From: Roseihalotalea indica
GTDB taxonomy: Bacteria > Bacteroidota > Bacteroidia > Cytophagales > Cyclobacteriaceae
Direction: 5' to 3'
Length of the DNA: 64,000 bases
NCBI RefSeq assembly: GCF_022458895.1
Contig: NZ_JAINFL010000006.1
Span: forward strand, 62,001-126,000
Positions 52,310 to 62,300 of this stretch are shown piece by piece. Position 1 is the stretch's first letter; each line of letters begins with the position of its first letter. The position numbers and the translations under genes were made by a program. A model generated the notes under the pieces. The model searched no databases. It was given only the letters and a program-made list of their open reading frames with translations, and was not told the origin of the DNA.

Positions 52310-54493
52310 ATGGCCAAACAAAGAAGTAAAAAACAGAAAACCAAAACCCGTAGCCGAACAAAAAAAACCAGCCAGACCAGCGAACAACTGACTTCGCTGG
52401 TACTTACGCTATTAAATGCGAATGTAACAAAAGCCTTCACCCCTCGGCAGATGCTTCGGCAGTTCTCCTTATCAGATCGTGCCTCTAAGGCAGCCTTGCC
52501 TGAAGTGTTACAAGCGCTGGAGAGCGGTGGTAAAATAAGAGAGCTCCAGCATGGTAAATACCAGTCTACGAAGAAGCCCGAGTATATTTTGGGTCAGGTA
52601 GATTATGTGAACCCTCGTTTCGCTTTTATTATCAGTGACGAACTGGAAGAGGACATTAAAGTAGACTCTGATTCGCTGATGAACGCCTGGGATGGCGATA
52701 CCGTAAAAGTGTTATCCTATGGGCCAGGCTATAGTTCTGAGCATGGTGCTGACCGAAGGCCCGAAGGTGAAGTAGTGGAAGTAGTAAAACGAGGCCGGGA
52801 TGAGTTTGTAGGTCGTGTAGAAATGTCGGCTCGCTATGGCTTTGTAATTCCTGACTACCGAAAATTACACGAAGATATTTACGTGCGCCTCGACGACCTG
52901 AATGGTGCTTCTCACGGTGACAAGGTAATCGTAAAGGTAACTGAATGGCCTAAAGATGACCGCAATGCGGTTGGGAAGATCATCAATGTGCTAGGCAAGG
53001 CCGGAGAACATCAGGCCGAGATGCATTCCATCATGGCGGAGTTTGGCCTGCCCTTCGATTTCCCTGATCATGTGGAACAGGAGGCTGAAAAGATGAAGGC
53101 GGGTATCACCAAAAAAGAAATCGCTAAACGCCGCGACTTCCGAAATATCACAACCTTTACCATTGATCCGGAAGATGCGAAGGACTTTGATGATGCCTTG
53201 TCCATTCAAAAATTAGATAATGGACTATGGGAAATTGGAGTGCACATTGCTGACGTAACTCACTACTTGCAATTGAATACTGCCTTGGAAGAAGAGGCCG
53301 AGCGAAGAGCTACTTCGGTCTACCTGGTTGACCGTGTTATCCCTATGCTGCCTGAGAAACTGTCGAACGAGCTCTGCTCTCTGCGGCCTGAGGAAGAAAA
53401 ACTGACTTTTTCGGCGGTCTTTGAAATGGATGATGAGGGGCAGGTGAAGAAAGAATGGTTTGGCCGCACCGTAATCTACTCTGACCGAAGATTTACCTAC
53501 GAAGAGGCTCAGGAGCGACTGGAAACTCAGAAAGGAGATTTTGCCGAAGAAGTAATTCAACTGAATACACTGGCCAAGAAAATCCGCGATGAACGATTTG
53601 CCAAAGGTGCCATTAACTTTGAAACCACCGAGGTACGCTTCAAACTTGATGAAAAGGGGCGACCCATTGAGGTTGTTCCTAAAGTGCGAAAAGATGCCCA
53701 TAAACTGATTGAAGAGTTTATGTTGTTGGCTAATAAAAAAGTGGCCGAGTTTGCTTTTAATTATAAAGGGCGAAAAGAAAAGAATACCTTCGTATACCGA
53801 GTTCATGATTACCCAGATGCCGAGAAAGTGCGGGATTTTGCCGAATTTGCCCAACGATTCGGATACAAGATTCAAACCTCTGACAAGGATATTCCTTTTT
53901 CAATGAATAAGCTGATGGCTGCGGTAGAGGGGAAACCCGAACAGGATATTCTGCAATCTATTGCTATCCGTACCATGGCTAAGGCAAAGTATACTACTGA
54001 AGCCAGCGGGCACTTTGGGCTGGCGTTTAAACATTATTCTCATTTCACCTCGCCCATCCGCCGATACCCCGATGTGATGACGCACCGCCTGCTAGCACAT
54101 TATCTGAATGGGGGCAATTCACCGGAAGCAGAATCGTACGAAAAACTGTGTGAGCATTCTTCTGAAATGGAAAAACGGGCGGCCGATGCCGAACGGGCTT
54201 CCGTTAAATACAAGCAGGTTGAGTACATGGCTCAGCGAGAGCAGCATACCTTTGCCGGTATCGTTTCAGGGGTAACCGAATGGGGTGTGTATGTAGAAAT
54301 GGTCGATAGCAAATGTGAGGGGATGGTCCGGATGGCCGATATGAAAGATGATTACTATGAATTCGATGCTAAGAACTTCCGCATCATCGGGAAGCGACGC
54401 AAGCGAATTATTGCGCTGGGCGATAAGGTAAACGTAAAAGTAACCAACACTGACCTAGACCGCCGAACCATCGACCTTGAGTTTGTACGATAA
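52310..54493 (+). CDS. rnr: Ribonuclease R
   Basis: The 727-aa exoribonuclease degrades structured RNA 3' to 5'. It has a lysine-rich start (residues 2-25) and cold-shock-like OB domains around 90-230. The RNB catalytic domain shows TIDPEDAKDFDDALSIQKL near 284 (metal-binding Asp residues), HIADVTHYL near 310, and HFTSPIRRYPDVMTHRLL near 575. A C-terminal S1 domain begins near 640 (FAGIVSGVTEWGVYVE). Length and order are typical. Confidence 0.95.
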   Translation: MAKQRSKKQKTKTRSRTKKTSQTSEQLTSLVLTLLNANVTKAFTPRQMLRQFSLSDRASKAALPEVLQALESGGKIRELQHGKYQSTKKPEYILGQVDYVNPRFAFIISDELEEDIKVDSDSLMNAWDGDTVKVLSYGPGYSSEHGADRRPEGEVVEVVKRGRDEFVGRVEMSARYGFVIPDYRKLHEDIYVRLDDLNGASHGDKVIVKVTEWPKDDRNAVGKIINVLGKAGEHQAEMHSIMAEFGLPFDFPDHVEQEAEKMKAGITKKEIAKRRDFRNITTFTIDPEDAKDFDDALSIQKLDNGLWEIGVHIADVTHYLQLNTALEEEAERRATSVYLVDRVIPMLPEKLSNELCSLRPEEEKLTFSAVFEMDDEGQVKKEWFGRTVIYSDRRFTYEEAQERLETQKGDFAEEVIQLNTLAKKIRDERFAKGAINFETTEVRFKLDEKGRPIEVVPKVRKDAHKLIEEFMLLANKKVAEFAFNYKGRKEKNTFVYRVHDYPDAEKVRDFAEFAQRFGYKIQTSDKDIPFSMNKLMAAVEGKPEQDILQSIAIRTMAKAKYTTEASGHFGLAFKHYSHFTSPIRRYPDVMTHRLLAHYLNGGNSPEAESYEKLCEHSSEMEKRAADAERASVKYKQVEYMAQREQHTFAGIVSGVTEWGVYVEMVDSKCEGMVRMADMKDDYYEFDAKNFRIIGKRRKRIIALGDKVNVKVTNTDLDRRTIDLEFVR

Positions 54494-54629
54494 TAGTTAT
54501 CTCCCGAGCAAATTCACGTCCTAAAACTAACGGGGACTTGTCAATAATACCTTATGCTGGCTCCAGCTTTTGGTCGCTCCTATAATCTTGCGAAAAGGTG
54601 ATTATACTCAATTACCGGCGCAACATGAT

Positions 54630-55589
54630 TTAGAAAACAACCCCGGCAATCGGCTCTGGTTTCTGGGGAAGTGGAATGTCGCCGTGCATTTCCTTTAGGT
54701 TTTCCTCAATAGTAACGCTGATATTGGTCATTGGTGTATCATCAATACGATTCTCAAAAGGGTCTTCCGTTCGCTCTCCGATCAGGTCTAGTGCTAGGAA
54801 AATAAAGTTAATGCTCAGGGATAGAGGAATGTTAAACCAGCCCAGATCCTCAATAAATGCCAGAGGTACCAACGTGCCGTGCATAAAGACAAACACCCGG
54901 GAAAAGAAACTATAGGGGCGGGGCAGCGGAGTATTTTTAATGCGCTCACTTTTTCCCTGATGGTTATTAAATTCGGTTAACGTTGATTCCATCTGGGTGA
55001 ATCGGAAATCTGAAAGCCACCCTTTCTTATAAGCCTCGCGTAAATCTTCACTCTGGAGTAGAAGTAGGTAGTTAGGCGGGTTTTTCTTGCTTTGAGCCTG
55101 TTCATACTCTTCGGGTGAGAGAAAATCTTTCAAATCAGAAAAGCGATTACTCTCTTCAATTACTTCTACCACCCCATTACGGTTATAATCATGTTTCTTT
55201 CGGAGAAATACCCGTAGGCCGTGTACAAAAGCAATATGCCGGTAAATCACTCTTTTCTGCCAGGCACGAAGCTCAAACTCAGTAGAACCGTCAGGAAGCA
55301 CCGGTAAGGTGAGGGCCTGCCTTCCCCAGGCTCGGCTATAGTTCACCAGCAGTCCCCAGATTTTACGGGCTTCCCACCAACGGTCGTAGGCGCTATTGTT
55401 TTTAAAACCCAAATAGATTGCCAATGCTGTACTTAGGGTGGCAATGGCATTAAAAGGAATGGATAACCGTTTTATATCAAACTCTTTGTGTAAAATATAG
55501 ACTGCCAGAGACAGGAAGAAGAAGTAGAGCATACTCTTCCAGGTATAATGGAGCACATGCTTCCAGTTGAGATTTCGAGATACGATCAT
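54630..55589 (-). CDS. Bestrophin-family ion channel (UPF0187)
   Basis: The 319-aa membrane protein fits bacterial bestrophins: an N-terminal HYTWKSMLYFFFLSLAVYIL helix, PFNAIATLSTALAIYLGFKN near residue 42, NSAYDRWWEARKIWGLLVNY near 65, and C-terminal helices with IPLSLSINFIFLALDLIGER near 250. Bestrophins form pentameric anion or cation channels. Such genes often stand alone, as here. It converges on rnr with a 136-bp gap. Confidence 0.92.
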   Translation of the reverse strand: MIVSRNLNWKHVLHYTWKSMLYFFFLSLAVYILHKEFDIKRLSIPFNAIATLSTALAIYLGFKNNSAYDRWWEARKIWGLLVNYSRAWGRQALTLPVLPDGSTEFELRAWQKRVIYRHIAFVHGLRVFLRKKHDYNRNGVVEVIEESNRFSDLKDFLSPEEYEQAQSKKNPPNYLLLLQSEDLREAYKKGWLSDFRFTQMESTLTEFNNHQGKSERIKNTPLPRPYSFFSRVFVFMHGTLVPLAFIEDLGWFNIPLSLSINFIFLALDLIGERTEDPFENRIDDTPMTNISVTIEENLKEMHGDIPLPQKPEPIAGVVF

Positions 55590-55891
55590 ACGGATTGTAA
55601 TAGTTAAAAGCAGCGTGGTGCTCTAGCAAAAAAATGATCTAAGAGTGTTAAATGAAAAAATGCAAGAATATACTGATGAGTTACGGTATTTATAATGAAT
55701 AGTTACTTTTATTAAAAAAAATATAGTAACTGGAAGCGGTGATTGTATGAGATGTTAGTCTCGGTTAAAAAAGGCCGTTTTGGTCTGGCTATTTTACAGA
55801 CAAATAAGCTTGAACGGTCTGTATGTGTTTTTGTTTAAAGTTTTTTTGCGGTAAGTGGAGAAGAAATGGATTTCAGTAAACTACCGGCATT
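55590..55891. other. Intergenic region between bestrophin and CHAT genes
   Basis: This AT-rich 302-bp stretch holds an ACAGAC/GTCTGT inverted repeat (55796-55801 and 55817-55822). On the minus strand it is downstream of the CHAT gene and upstream of the bestrophin gene. No gene is seen. Confidence 0.4.
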
Positions 55892-58800
55892 TTAACCCCG
55901 CCCTTTACGATAAGTTAGCAGTATAAAACCCAACAAGAGTATTAGTACCCCAACAAATAAACCCAGCGTCCAACCAGATATAAACGACTGATCTTCTATC
56001 GGCTTATCATCACCAATAAGCACCAGAGATGCCCAGTAATACGGGTGGGCGAGTGGGCCTTTGGCTTCGCTTAAGAAAGTCAGCTTGGCTTGCTGTAAAG
56101 CTTCATCTTTGTCCCTTCCTTCGGCCAACTTTTCAAAAAAGGTTTGCACGATATTCTGGGTGGTACGATCATTCACTTTCCACAAACTCATGGCTACATT
56201 AGGACAACCCGCATATTTGAAAGCTCGTCCCAGGCTCATAACCCCTTCCCCTCGGGCAAGTTGCCCGATTCCGGTCTCACAGGCACTAAGGATTGCCAGA
56301 TTGGCCTGTAACTGCATATCGTACAGCTCATACGTATACAGCACATCATCTTCCTCACCAGAAGCCGACTGGGAAAATACCAATCCGGAAAACATGGGTT
56401 CTTCATCATTGGCAAAAGCATGCATGGAAAGATGAAGCATATCGCTTTGAGTAGCGAATTCTTTAAAAGCATCTTCCGTCGCCTGATCATCAACAAAAAC
56501 CCGACTATTAAATAAGCGAGATACATGTTCTACTTCTTCCTTATTGTACAGCAGGTCGCTGTATGTTCCGTTGCTTTTAGCACTGCGGGTTAGGTTACCT
56601 TCTGCCAGCAGGGGAGATTTGCCCATATATTTCGGAGCAAATCCGGTATAGGCATATTGAGGAGTGGGTTTGGGCTGATAGTCAGACTGATTTGCGAATA
56701 GCGTTGCTGAGTACTCATACCGGATCGGGTATTTTTTCAGTAAATAAGGTAAGGTAGCATAGCGGTTAGCATTAGTGGTATTTTCTGTAAGAAGAATATC
56801 AAAGGGAAGATAGCCTAATTGCCCATCGGGAACGATAATGAGCTTGTCAGGCTGTGCGTGTAGGGTGTCAATGAGATTGCCTACTAACTGTTTGTAGAGG
56901 CTGTATCCTTGTTTAGCGTATTGGTTTACGGCGCCGGGGGCATTTGCCTCTTGCCATTGATACTGGTTTGTATAGGTGATCAGTCCGGAAATTTCATTTT
57001 GAATATTATCGTGTATCGCAATAGGCACCAGGCAGACCGCCTCTGAACTAACTCCGAAAGCAAAGAGGATACTGTCGCCATAGAAATAGGAAAACATGAC
57101 CGTGCCAGCCCGAAGTGTAGCCTGTACCTCCGACAAAGATGCAACCTGAGTAGCGTGTTTTAGCGCATAATACTTAGGGTACTCTTCTTCAAATTGCTTC
57201 AATAAGTCTTGGTAAGCATCACGTGTTGCCAGAATTTGCTGGCGGATAGCATTGGCTTCATCAGCAGAGGTATTCTCCAGCTCGCTCAGCTGACCTTCCA
57301 GAAATGATCGTTTGCGGGTATACTCGCGTTCGCGCTCCAGCAGAGAATCGGGAATACCGGCAAAGTTTTTTGCCTGCATTTCCTGGGTGGCTTCCAGTAG
57401 CAGTATGCTTTTACTTCTTTCGGCAAAGTGAAAGGCTTCAGCAAGATATTTCTCTTGTTCATTGGGTTGCTGTTGGTGCATTTCATAGGCTACCCGTATG
57501 GCCTGTTCATAAATGCTAAAAAAGTGCGCAGCAATAAACTGTTTATACTCAATAGATGGAAATACCTTCCGCATGTTGTTCAGGATATCTCCGATCTGAT
57601 GATAAATCTCTAAGGCACTTAAAAGAGGTCGGGTGTCATTAGGTGATTGCTGGTACAGGCCCCATAGAGCCTCCGCTTTGTAGGCAAGTACCTCCAGCAA
57701 TTCTTTCTTAGCCCCAGAATCCTGGTAGGCGGGGTTTTCCAATAGATCTTCGGTGCTATTAAATTCGGTTACAAGCTGAGTCAGAGCCAGTTGATATTCT
57801 CTTAGGGCTTTTTGCCACAGTTGCTGGTCGGCGAATGTTTTGCCAGTCAGCGTGTGAATAATGCCTCGCTGATAGTGTTTGGCCGGTAGCAGGTGATCGG
57901 CCAGTTGCTTACTTTGCTGGAAATAGTCCAGAGCTTCCGGATAGCGGTGCATCTGAGCATAGATTGTGCCTAACTGATTATAGGTATCAATCACTTTGGT
58001 GCTTTGCTTTTCCAAAAGAGGCAGTGCAAAATCCAGGTAATACAGGGCACTATCAAATTGTTGCTGGTCTTTAAAAATAGAAGCAATGACATTAGCTCCC
58101 GAGAGGGTAGGATTAACAAAGCGAGGGGTAGACTTTCGGGGTAGTAAGAAGGCGAAAGCTTCATGCACTAACGTTTTACCTCGTTCATAAGCTTTCGGTT
58201 GTTGCTTGTAACTGCCCAGGGCATAATAACACTGAGCCTGATAAAGGGCATTCAAAGCTCTCCGGTATGCCTGGTTATATTCCTGAGCTTCCACTGCCTG
58301 GGGCAGCCATTGATCGGCAATCTGGTAATGGTCTAATGCTTTCTGGTAGTTTTGCAGGCGATAGTAGGCACTGCCTAAATAAGCAAACACATCAGCCACC
58401 AGCAGAGAATCACTTATCTGCGCCAGGGTGCTGGGCTGAACAATCTGATTGAAAGCTTCTACCGAAGAGGCAAAGTCGCCGGTGGTATAGTAGAAAGCTC
58501 CCTTGGTATAGGCAATGTCTGTACTGATGGTTCCCTCAGGGTCAAGGGTATCCAGTGCTTCAGCATGGGTGCGCATCAGTTGCTCGGTGCGGGCTAAGTA
58601 ATGCTGAAGAGTGTCAATTTGGGTGTGGTATTCGGCACACCAGGAGGCTTGAAGAAGAACGGAAATCTGTAAATCCCATTGCTGGGCTGCTTCAGCTTTT
58701 TGGGCGGCCGTGTTCAGTAGCTGAATGGCACTGTCAGGAGTACTATAGAAGTAGTCAGCATAAACCTGGTTAATAATCTCGTTTACTTCTTCGGTAACCG

Positions 58801-58927
58801 AGGGTTTTGTCTGAGCACTTCCTAAAAAACACTGCATGCTCAACAGTAAGGTTAAGCACGCAGTAGTGAATGAAATAGGGCAATATGAGAAAGGGTTAGT
58901 CCATATCAATCGGTACGTCTTCGTCAT
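55892..58927 (-). CDS. Exported TPR-CHAT protease-like protein
   Basis: The 1011-aa product has a signal peptide (about residues 1-40, ending FLGSAQ) and multiple TPR-like helices over about 50-560. A coiled-coil stretch (about 540-620) precedes a C-terminal caspase-like CHAT domain (about 690-980). LHLSMHAFANDEEPM near 832 carries the catalytic His, and LAILSACETGIGQLARGEG near 880 carries the catalytic Cys. One TM helix (about 985-1003) with a short basic tail (YRKGRG) ends the protein. The CHAT domain should therefore lie in the periplasm or outside. It starts 32 nt inside the upstream lipoprotein gene, an overlap that implies coupled translation. CHAT enzymes act in defence, cell death or peptide processing; which applies here is unknown. 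Confidence 0.85.
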   Translation of the reverse strand: MTKTYRLIWTNPFSYCPISFTTACLTLLLSMQCFLGSAQTKPSVTEEVNEIINQVYADYFYSTPDSAIQLLNTAAQKAEAAQQWDLQISVLLQASWCAEYHTQIDTLQHYLARTEQLMRTHAEALDTLDPEGTISTDIAYTKGAFYYTTGDFASSVEAFNQIVQPSTLAQISDSLLVADVFAYLGSAYYRLQNYQKALDHYQIADQWLPQAVEAQEYNQAYRRALNALYQAQCYYALGSYKQQPKAYERGKTLVHEAFAFLLPRKSTPRFVNPTLSGANVIASIFKDQQQFDSALYYLDFALPLLEKQSTKVIDTYNQLGTIYAQMHRYPEALDYFQQSKQLADHLLPAKHYQRGIIHTLTGKTFADQQLWQKALREYQLALTQLVTEFNSTEDLLENPAYQDSGAKKELLEVLAYKAEALWGLYQQSPNDTRPLLSALEIYHQIGDILNNMRKVFPSIEYKQFIAAHFFSIYEQAIRVAYEMHQQQPNEQEKYLAEAFHFAERSKSILLLEATQEMQAKNFAGIPDSLLEREREYTRKRSFLEGQLSELENTSADEANAIRQQILATRDAYQDLLKQFEEEYPKYYALKHATQVASLSEVQATLRAGTVMFSYFYGDSILFAFGVSSEAVCLVPIAIHDNIQNEISGLITYTNQYQWQEANAPGAVNQYAKQGYSLYKQLVGNLIDTLHAQPDKLIIVPDGQLGYLPFDILLTENTTNANRYATLPYLLKKYPIRYEYSATLFANQSDYQPKPTPQYAYTGFAPKYMGKSPLLAEGNLTRSAKSNGTYSDLLYNKEEVEHVSRLFNSRVFVDDQATEDAFKEFATQSDMLHLSMHAFANDEEPMFSGLVFSQSASGEEDDVLYTYELYDMQLQANLAILSACETGIGQLARGEGVMSLGRAFKYAGCPNVAMSLWKVNDRTTQNIVQTFFEKLAEGRDKDEALQQAKLTFLSEAKGPLAHPYYWASLVLIGDDKPIEDQSFISGWTLGLFVGVLILLLGFILLTYRKGRG

Positions 58928-59786
58928 AAATCTCATTGGAGAAGATTTTTCCCTTAATCTCATAGGTAACATGAAGAACTAAGTTAAGGCTTTCTGTTTC
59001 TATTTCCGGGTTTACCACATTTAATGTCGCCATAGCTTCGGGGCCTCGCTGTTCCAGACCACCTTCACATTCATCGCCTGAGCAGGCATATAATTTTCCT
59101 TCATCGGTATAAAGTTCGGCGTTTAGCTTCAGAACTTTACCCTGCGGAATAACTACGTGTATCTCAGGTTTAGGGTCCTGGCAGCCTGCTAATACGGGGC
59201 AAGGTAGCGGGCGGGGGAAACGGGGGAAACGGTAAAATACCTGGTCAACTTCCTTATACATATCCAGGCTCAGGGGCACATTTTCATCAAAATACTCTTC
59301 GGAGAAAGTCTTGCCGTTTACTTCGTAGGTAACCTCCATGGCCATGAACAACTGTTTCGCTTTCACTTTTTCGTTCACCACGGTAAGGGAGGCCAAAGCA
59401 TCTTGTTTCATATACTCTACCTGACCATTACATTCTTTCCCAGAGCACGCATAAAGCTCACCATCGCTGGTATACAATTTCGCACTAAGCTTTCTAATGA
59501 TTCCCTGGGGAGTAGAAACCGCCAGCAATGGCACCGGAATCTGGCATCCCGCTAATACGGGGCAGGGTAGTGGGCGGGGGAAGCGAGGAAAGCGGTAGCT
59601 AACGTGCTCATTAACCCGAATGTCACCGATAGTCTTGCCGGAATTATAATCGTTAATAAAATCTTCTTTGCTTGAGTTGGTAATTGGATTGGATCGGTAG
59701 CTGGTTTTTGACAGATCTTCTTCCTGGCAGGCACTAAATAAAACGAGACATAAAGAAAGTGAAAAAAAGAAGTGAATGGCTTTCAT
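58896..59786 (-). CDS. Lipoprotein with two tandem Cys-containing repeats
   Basis: The 296-aa product has a lipobox, LFSAC, with the lipidated Cys at residue 20. The mature part consists of two copies of an about 110-residue domain with a period of 121 residues. Both open with the identical motif YRFPRFPRPLPCPVLAGCQ (64-82 and 185-203) and share LYTxxGxLYACSGxEC (104-119, 225-240). Each repeat has four Cys (75, 81, 114, 119 and 196, 202, 235, 240), which could form two disulfides after export. No match to a known family is recalled. The gene overlaps the CHAT gene by 32 nt and heads the two-gene unit, so the lipoprotein is a probable partner or substrate of the CHAT protein. Confidence 0.85.
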   Translation of the reverse strand: MKAIHFFFSLSLCLVLFSACQEEDLSKTSYRSNPITNSSKEDFINDYNSGKTIGDIRVNEHVSYRFPRFPRPLPCPVLAGCQIPVPLLAVSTPQGIIRKLSAKLYTSDGELYACSGKECNGQVEYMKQDALASLTVVNEKVKAKQLFMAMEVTYEVNGKTFSEEYFDENVPLSLDMYKEVDQVFYRFPRFPRPLPCPVLAGCQDPKPEIHVVIPQGKVLKLNAELYTDEGKLYACSGDECEGGLEQRGPEAMATLNVVNPEIETESLNLVLHVTYEIKGKIFSNEIYDEDVPIDMD

Positions 59787-59916
59787 AGCACAGTAGGTAG
59801 TTTGGTTATTCTAAGAATATATTTGTTGATTTATACTCTTAGTTCAACAAAAGTAAACAAATGTCATCAGTATTTGAAAAAAAAATTTTTTATGCCCGAA
59901 ACCTTCTATCCTTGTT

Positions 59917-59924
59917 TACCTTTG
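59917..59924 (+). promoter_or_regulatory. -7 box of the polyprenyl synthase gene
   Basis: TACCTTTG fits the TAnnTTTG consensus exactly, 30 nt before the ATG at 59955. The upstream -33 element is not clear. Confidence 0.55.
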
Positions 59925-59954
59925 AACGTGTAAGTGTATTATGACTAATTATTC

Positions 59955-60938
59955 ATGCAGCCGTTGATCAAGGATTATATTCAGAAAATTAATGAGTCGC
60001 TTCAAACCTATGCTTTTGGTAACCGGCCGGTCGAGCTATATGAACCTATTCAATACATTCTTTCATTAGGCGGAAAGCGGCTGCGTCCGGTGCTGACGTT
60101 ACTGGCTTACCAGCTTTTTCGGGATGAAGATCCTACAGAAACTATTCTGACTCCGGCATTAGCGGTGGAAGTGTTTCATAACTTTACACTCATGCACGAT
60201 GACATCATGGACCAGGCGCCCCTACGCCGTGGTAAAGCAACTGTGCATACCCGATGGAGCCCGAGTGTAGCGATCCTTTCCGGTGATGTGATGCTGGTAA
60301 AAGCGTATGAAATGTTACTTGACGTTCACTCTGACCGGCTTTCCGAAGTCTTAAAAGGCTTCAACCAGTGTGCAGCAGAGGTGTGCGAAGGTCAACAGTG
60401 GGATATGAACTTCGAGGATCAATCAGCGGTGGCTGAAAGTGACTATCTGGATATGATCCGGCTAAAAACAGCGGTATTACTGGGTTTTAGTCTGCAATTG
60501 GGGGGTATGCTTGCCGGGGCCAATAAGCAAAGCCAGCAGCAGTTGTATCAGTTTGGGGAAAAGATCGGTGTAGGGTTTCAGCTTATGGATGACTGGCTGG
60601 ATGTGTATGCTGATCAGGGAAAATTCGGAAAACAAGTTGGTGGTGATATCATCGCCAATAAAAAAACGTTTTTGCTAATTAAAGCTCTGGAACAGGCGAA
60701 AGGCAAAGAGGCTGAGACTCTCCGTTTCTGGCTTTCTCAGGAAACTTTCGACAAAGAAGAAAAGGTGCAAGCTGTAAAGAAAGTGTATGATAGCTTACAG
60801 ATATCCGAACTGACTCAGGCTAAAATGAATGCCTGCTTCGAGCAGGGTTTCCGTTCATTAGAGGCCCTTCCCGTTGCTGAAGAGCGCAAAGAGCCCCTCC
60901 GTACTTTCACCCAGCGGCTAATGCAAAGAGAACGGTAG
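59955..60938 (+). CDS. Polyprenyl diphosphate synthase
   Basis: The 327-aa trans-prenyltransferase adds isopentenyl units to an allylic diphosphate. LSLGGKRLRPVLTLLAYQL near residue 36 binds IPP. HNFTLMHDDIMDQAPLRRG near 78 has the first aspartate-rich motif (DDxxD), and GVGFQLMDDWLDVYAD near 203 the second. The product chain length (geranylgeranyl, heptaprenyl or octaprenyl for menaquinone) is not decided by sequence seen here. A good -7 box precedes it. Confidence 0.93.
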   Translation: MQPLIKDYIQKINESLQTYAFGNRPVELYEPIQYILSLGGKRLRPVLTLLAYQLFRDEDPTETILTPALAVEVFHNFTLMHDDIMDQAPLRRGKATVHTRWSPSVAILSGDVMLVKAYEMLLDVHSDRLSEVLKGFNQCAAEVCEGQQWDMNFEDQSAVAESDYLDMIRLKTAVLLGFSLQLGGMLAGANKQSQQQLYQFGEKIGVGFQLMDDWLDVYADQGKFGKQVGGDIIANKKTFLLIKALEQAKGKEAETLRFWLSQETFDKEEKVQAVKKVYDSLQISELTQAKMNACFEQGFRSLEALPVAEERKEPLRTFTQRLMQRER

Positions 60939-61135
60939 AAAAAGGGATATAGGAAGGCCGGAGTAAGGAGGCCGACATAAAGAGAAGTAAGTAACCGGAC
61001 ACAATTACTTTACAATGAAATTGCTTTAGAAGATACTGACTGTCAGGTTTTTATTCATTAATTCAATCCTTGTACTTATTAAGCAATAAACAGCCACTTA
61101 GCAATTAACAATAAACCAATCAGCAATAGATATTC

Positions 61136-61762
61136 ATGAGCTTATCCATAACCACTATCATAATCATCATCACGGTAATTGCCAGCCTGTATGCCTGGAA
61201 CCGACCTGACCTGCTTCAGCGGTGGATGTTCAACCCCTACGCCGTACAGTCGCGCCGGGAGTATCACCGATTTATTACTTCGGGTTTCATTCACCAGGAT
61301 TATCTTCACCTGTTTTTCAACATGTTTACCCTGTATTTTTTCGGAAACATGATTGAGCAAACATACGCCTATGTTTATGGCTCAACTGGGCTGATACTGT
61401 ACGTGGTTATGTATTTGGTTGCAATTATTGTTTCTGATATCAGTACCTATGCCAAGCATAAAAATAACCCGAATTATAACTCTCTCGGCGCTTCTGGCGG
61501 GGTGGCCGCAGTAGTTTTTAGCGCCATTTTGTATGATCCTACGAATAATATTTATCTGTTTGCCATTATACCAATCCCAGGTTTCATTCTAGGCGCTTTG
61601 TTTCTGATCTACTCCTATCAGCGATCCAAGCAAACGCGGGATCGTATTAACCATGATGCCCACCTGTGGGGTGCTTTGTTTGGAGTAGCTTTTACCGTTG
61701 TGCTCAACCCTCCGGTAATCAGCCATTTCATTCAGGAGATTAGCAATTTCAGGCTCTTTTAA
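61136..61762 (+). CDS. Rhomboid family intramembrane serine protease
   Basis: The 208-aa protein has about six TM helices. HQDYLHLFFNMFTLYFFGNM near residue 52 is the conserved loop/helix. LGASGGVAAVVFSA contains the nucleophile Ser (S120) in GxSG, and HDAHLWGALFGVAF supplies the catalytic His (H176). It cleaves substrates within the membrane; the substrate is unknown. It lies 197 bp after the prenyl synthase, with an AT-rich, word-repetitive leader. Confidence 0.92.
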   Translation: MSLSITTIIIIITVIASLYAWNRPDLLQRWMFNPYAVQSRREYHRFITSGFIHQDYLHLFFNMFTLYFFGNMIEQTYAYVYGSTGLILYVVMYLVAIIVSDISTYAKHKNNPNYNSLGASGGVAAVVFSAILYDPTNNIYLFAIIPIPGFILGALFLIYSYQRSKQTRDRINHDAHLWGALFGVAFTVVLNPPVISHFIQEISNFRLF

Positions 61763-62012
61763 AAAGGGCGTATGGACTGATTCCGAGGGGTTTGGAGCAG
61801 TGAGTTGGAAGAACAGTGGCATGAGCACGTGAACACTGGGCCAGGTTACAGCAACGCTAAACGGACCCCGGCGGCTCTGAACGATGTACTAATAGCAACT
61901 AATAATCAGCTATATAACAATTTAGCCATTCACCATTCCACAATCCCGCTGTTAAAGCATTGAACAAACGAATAATATTTAGTAATATTCGGTATACAAA
62001 ACCCATAAAGTA

Positions 62013-62300
62013 ATGACCCAGTCCAATAACTTCGAAACTAAGGCCCGGCAGGCGTTGAGTGAAATTTATGATAAAATCAAAGAACTGGAAGATCAGGCAA
62101 AAAAAGTGCGAGCTGATTTAGATGAAAAATTAGAGGAGCAAATGTCTGATATGAAAGGAAAGGATTCTAAAGTCTACCAAACTCTTGAGGATCTCAAATT
62201 CTCCAGCACAGCAGCGTTTCACGATATCCGCCAGGGTATGGAAAAAGCGTCAGAAGCCCTACGGGAGGCGCTGAAAAAAGCATCCTATCATTTTAAATAG
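62013..62300 (+). CDS. Small charged coiled-coil protein
   Basis: The 95-aa product is rich in Lys and Glu and forms two long amphipathic helices (IYDKIKELEDQAKKVRADL and IRQGMEKASEALREALKK). It has no signal peptide or Cys. The family is unknown to me. Its stop codon overlaps a GTG by one base (TAGTG), at which the next gene probably starts, so the two are likely translated together. Confidence 0.7.
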   Translation: MTQSNNFETKARQALSEIYDKIKELEDQAKKVRADLDEKLEEQMSDMKGKDSKVYQTLEDLKFSSTAAFHDIRQGMEKASEALREALKKASYHFK

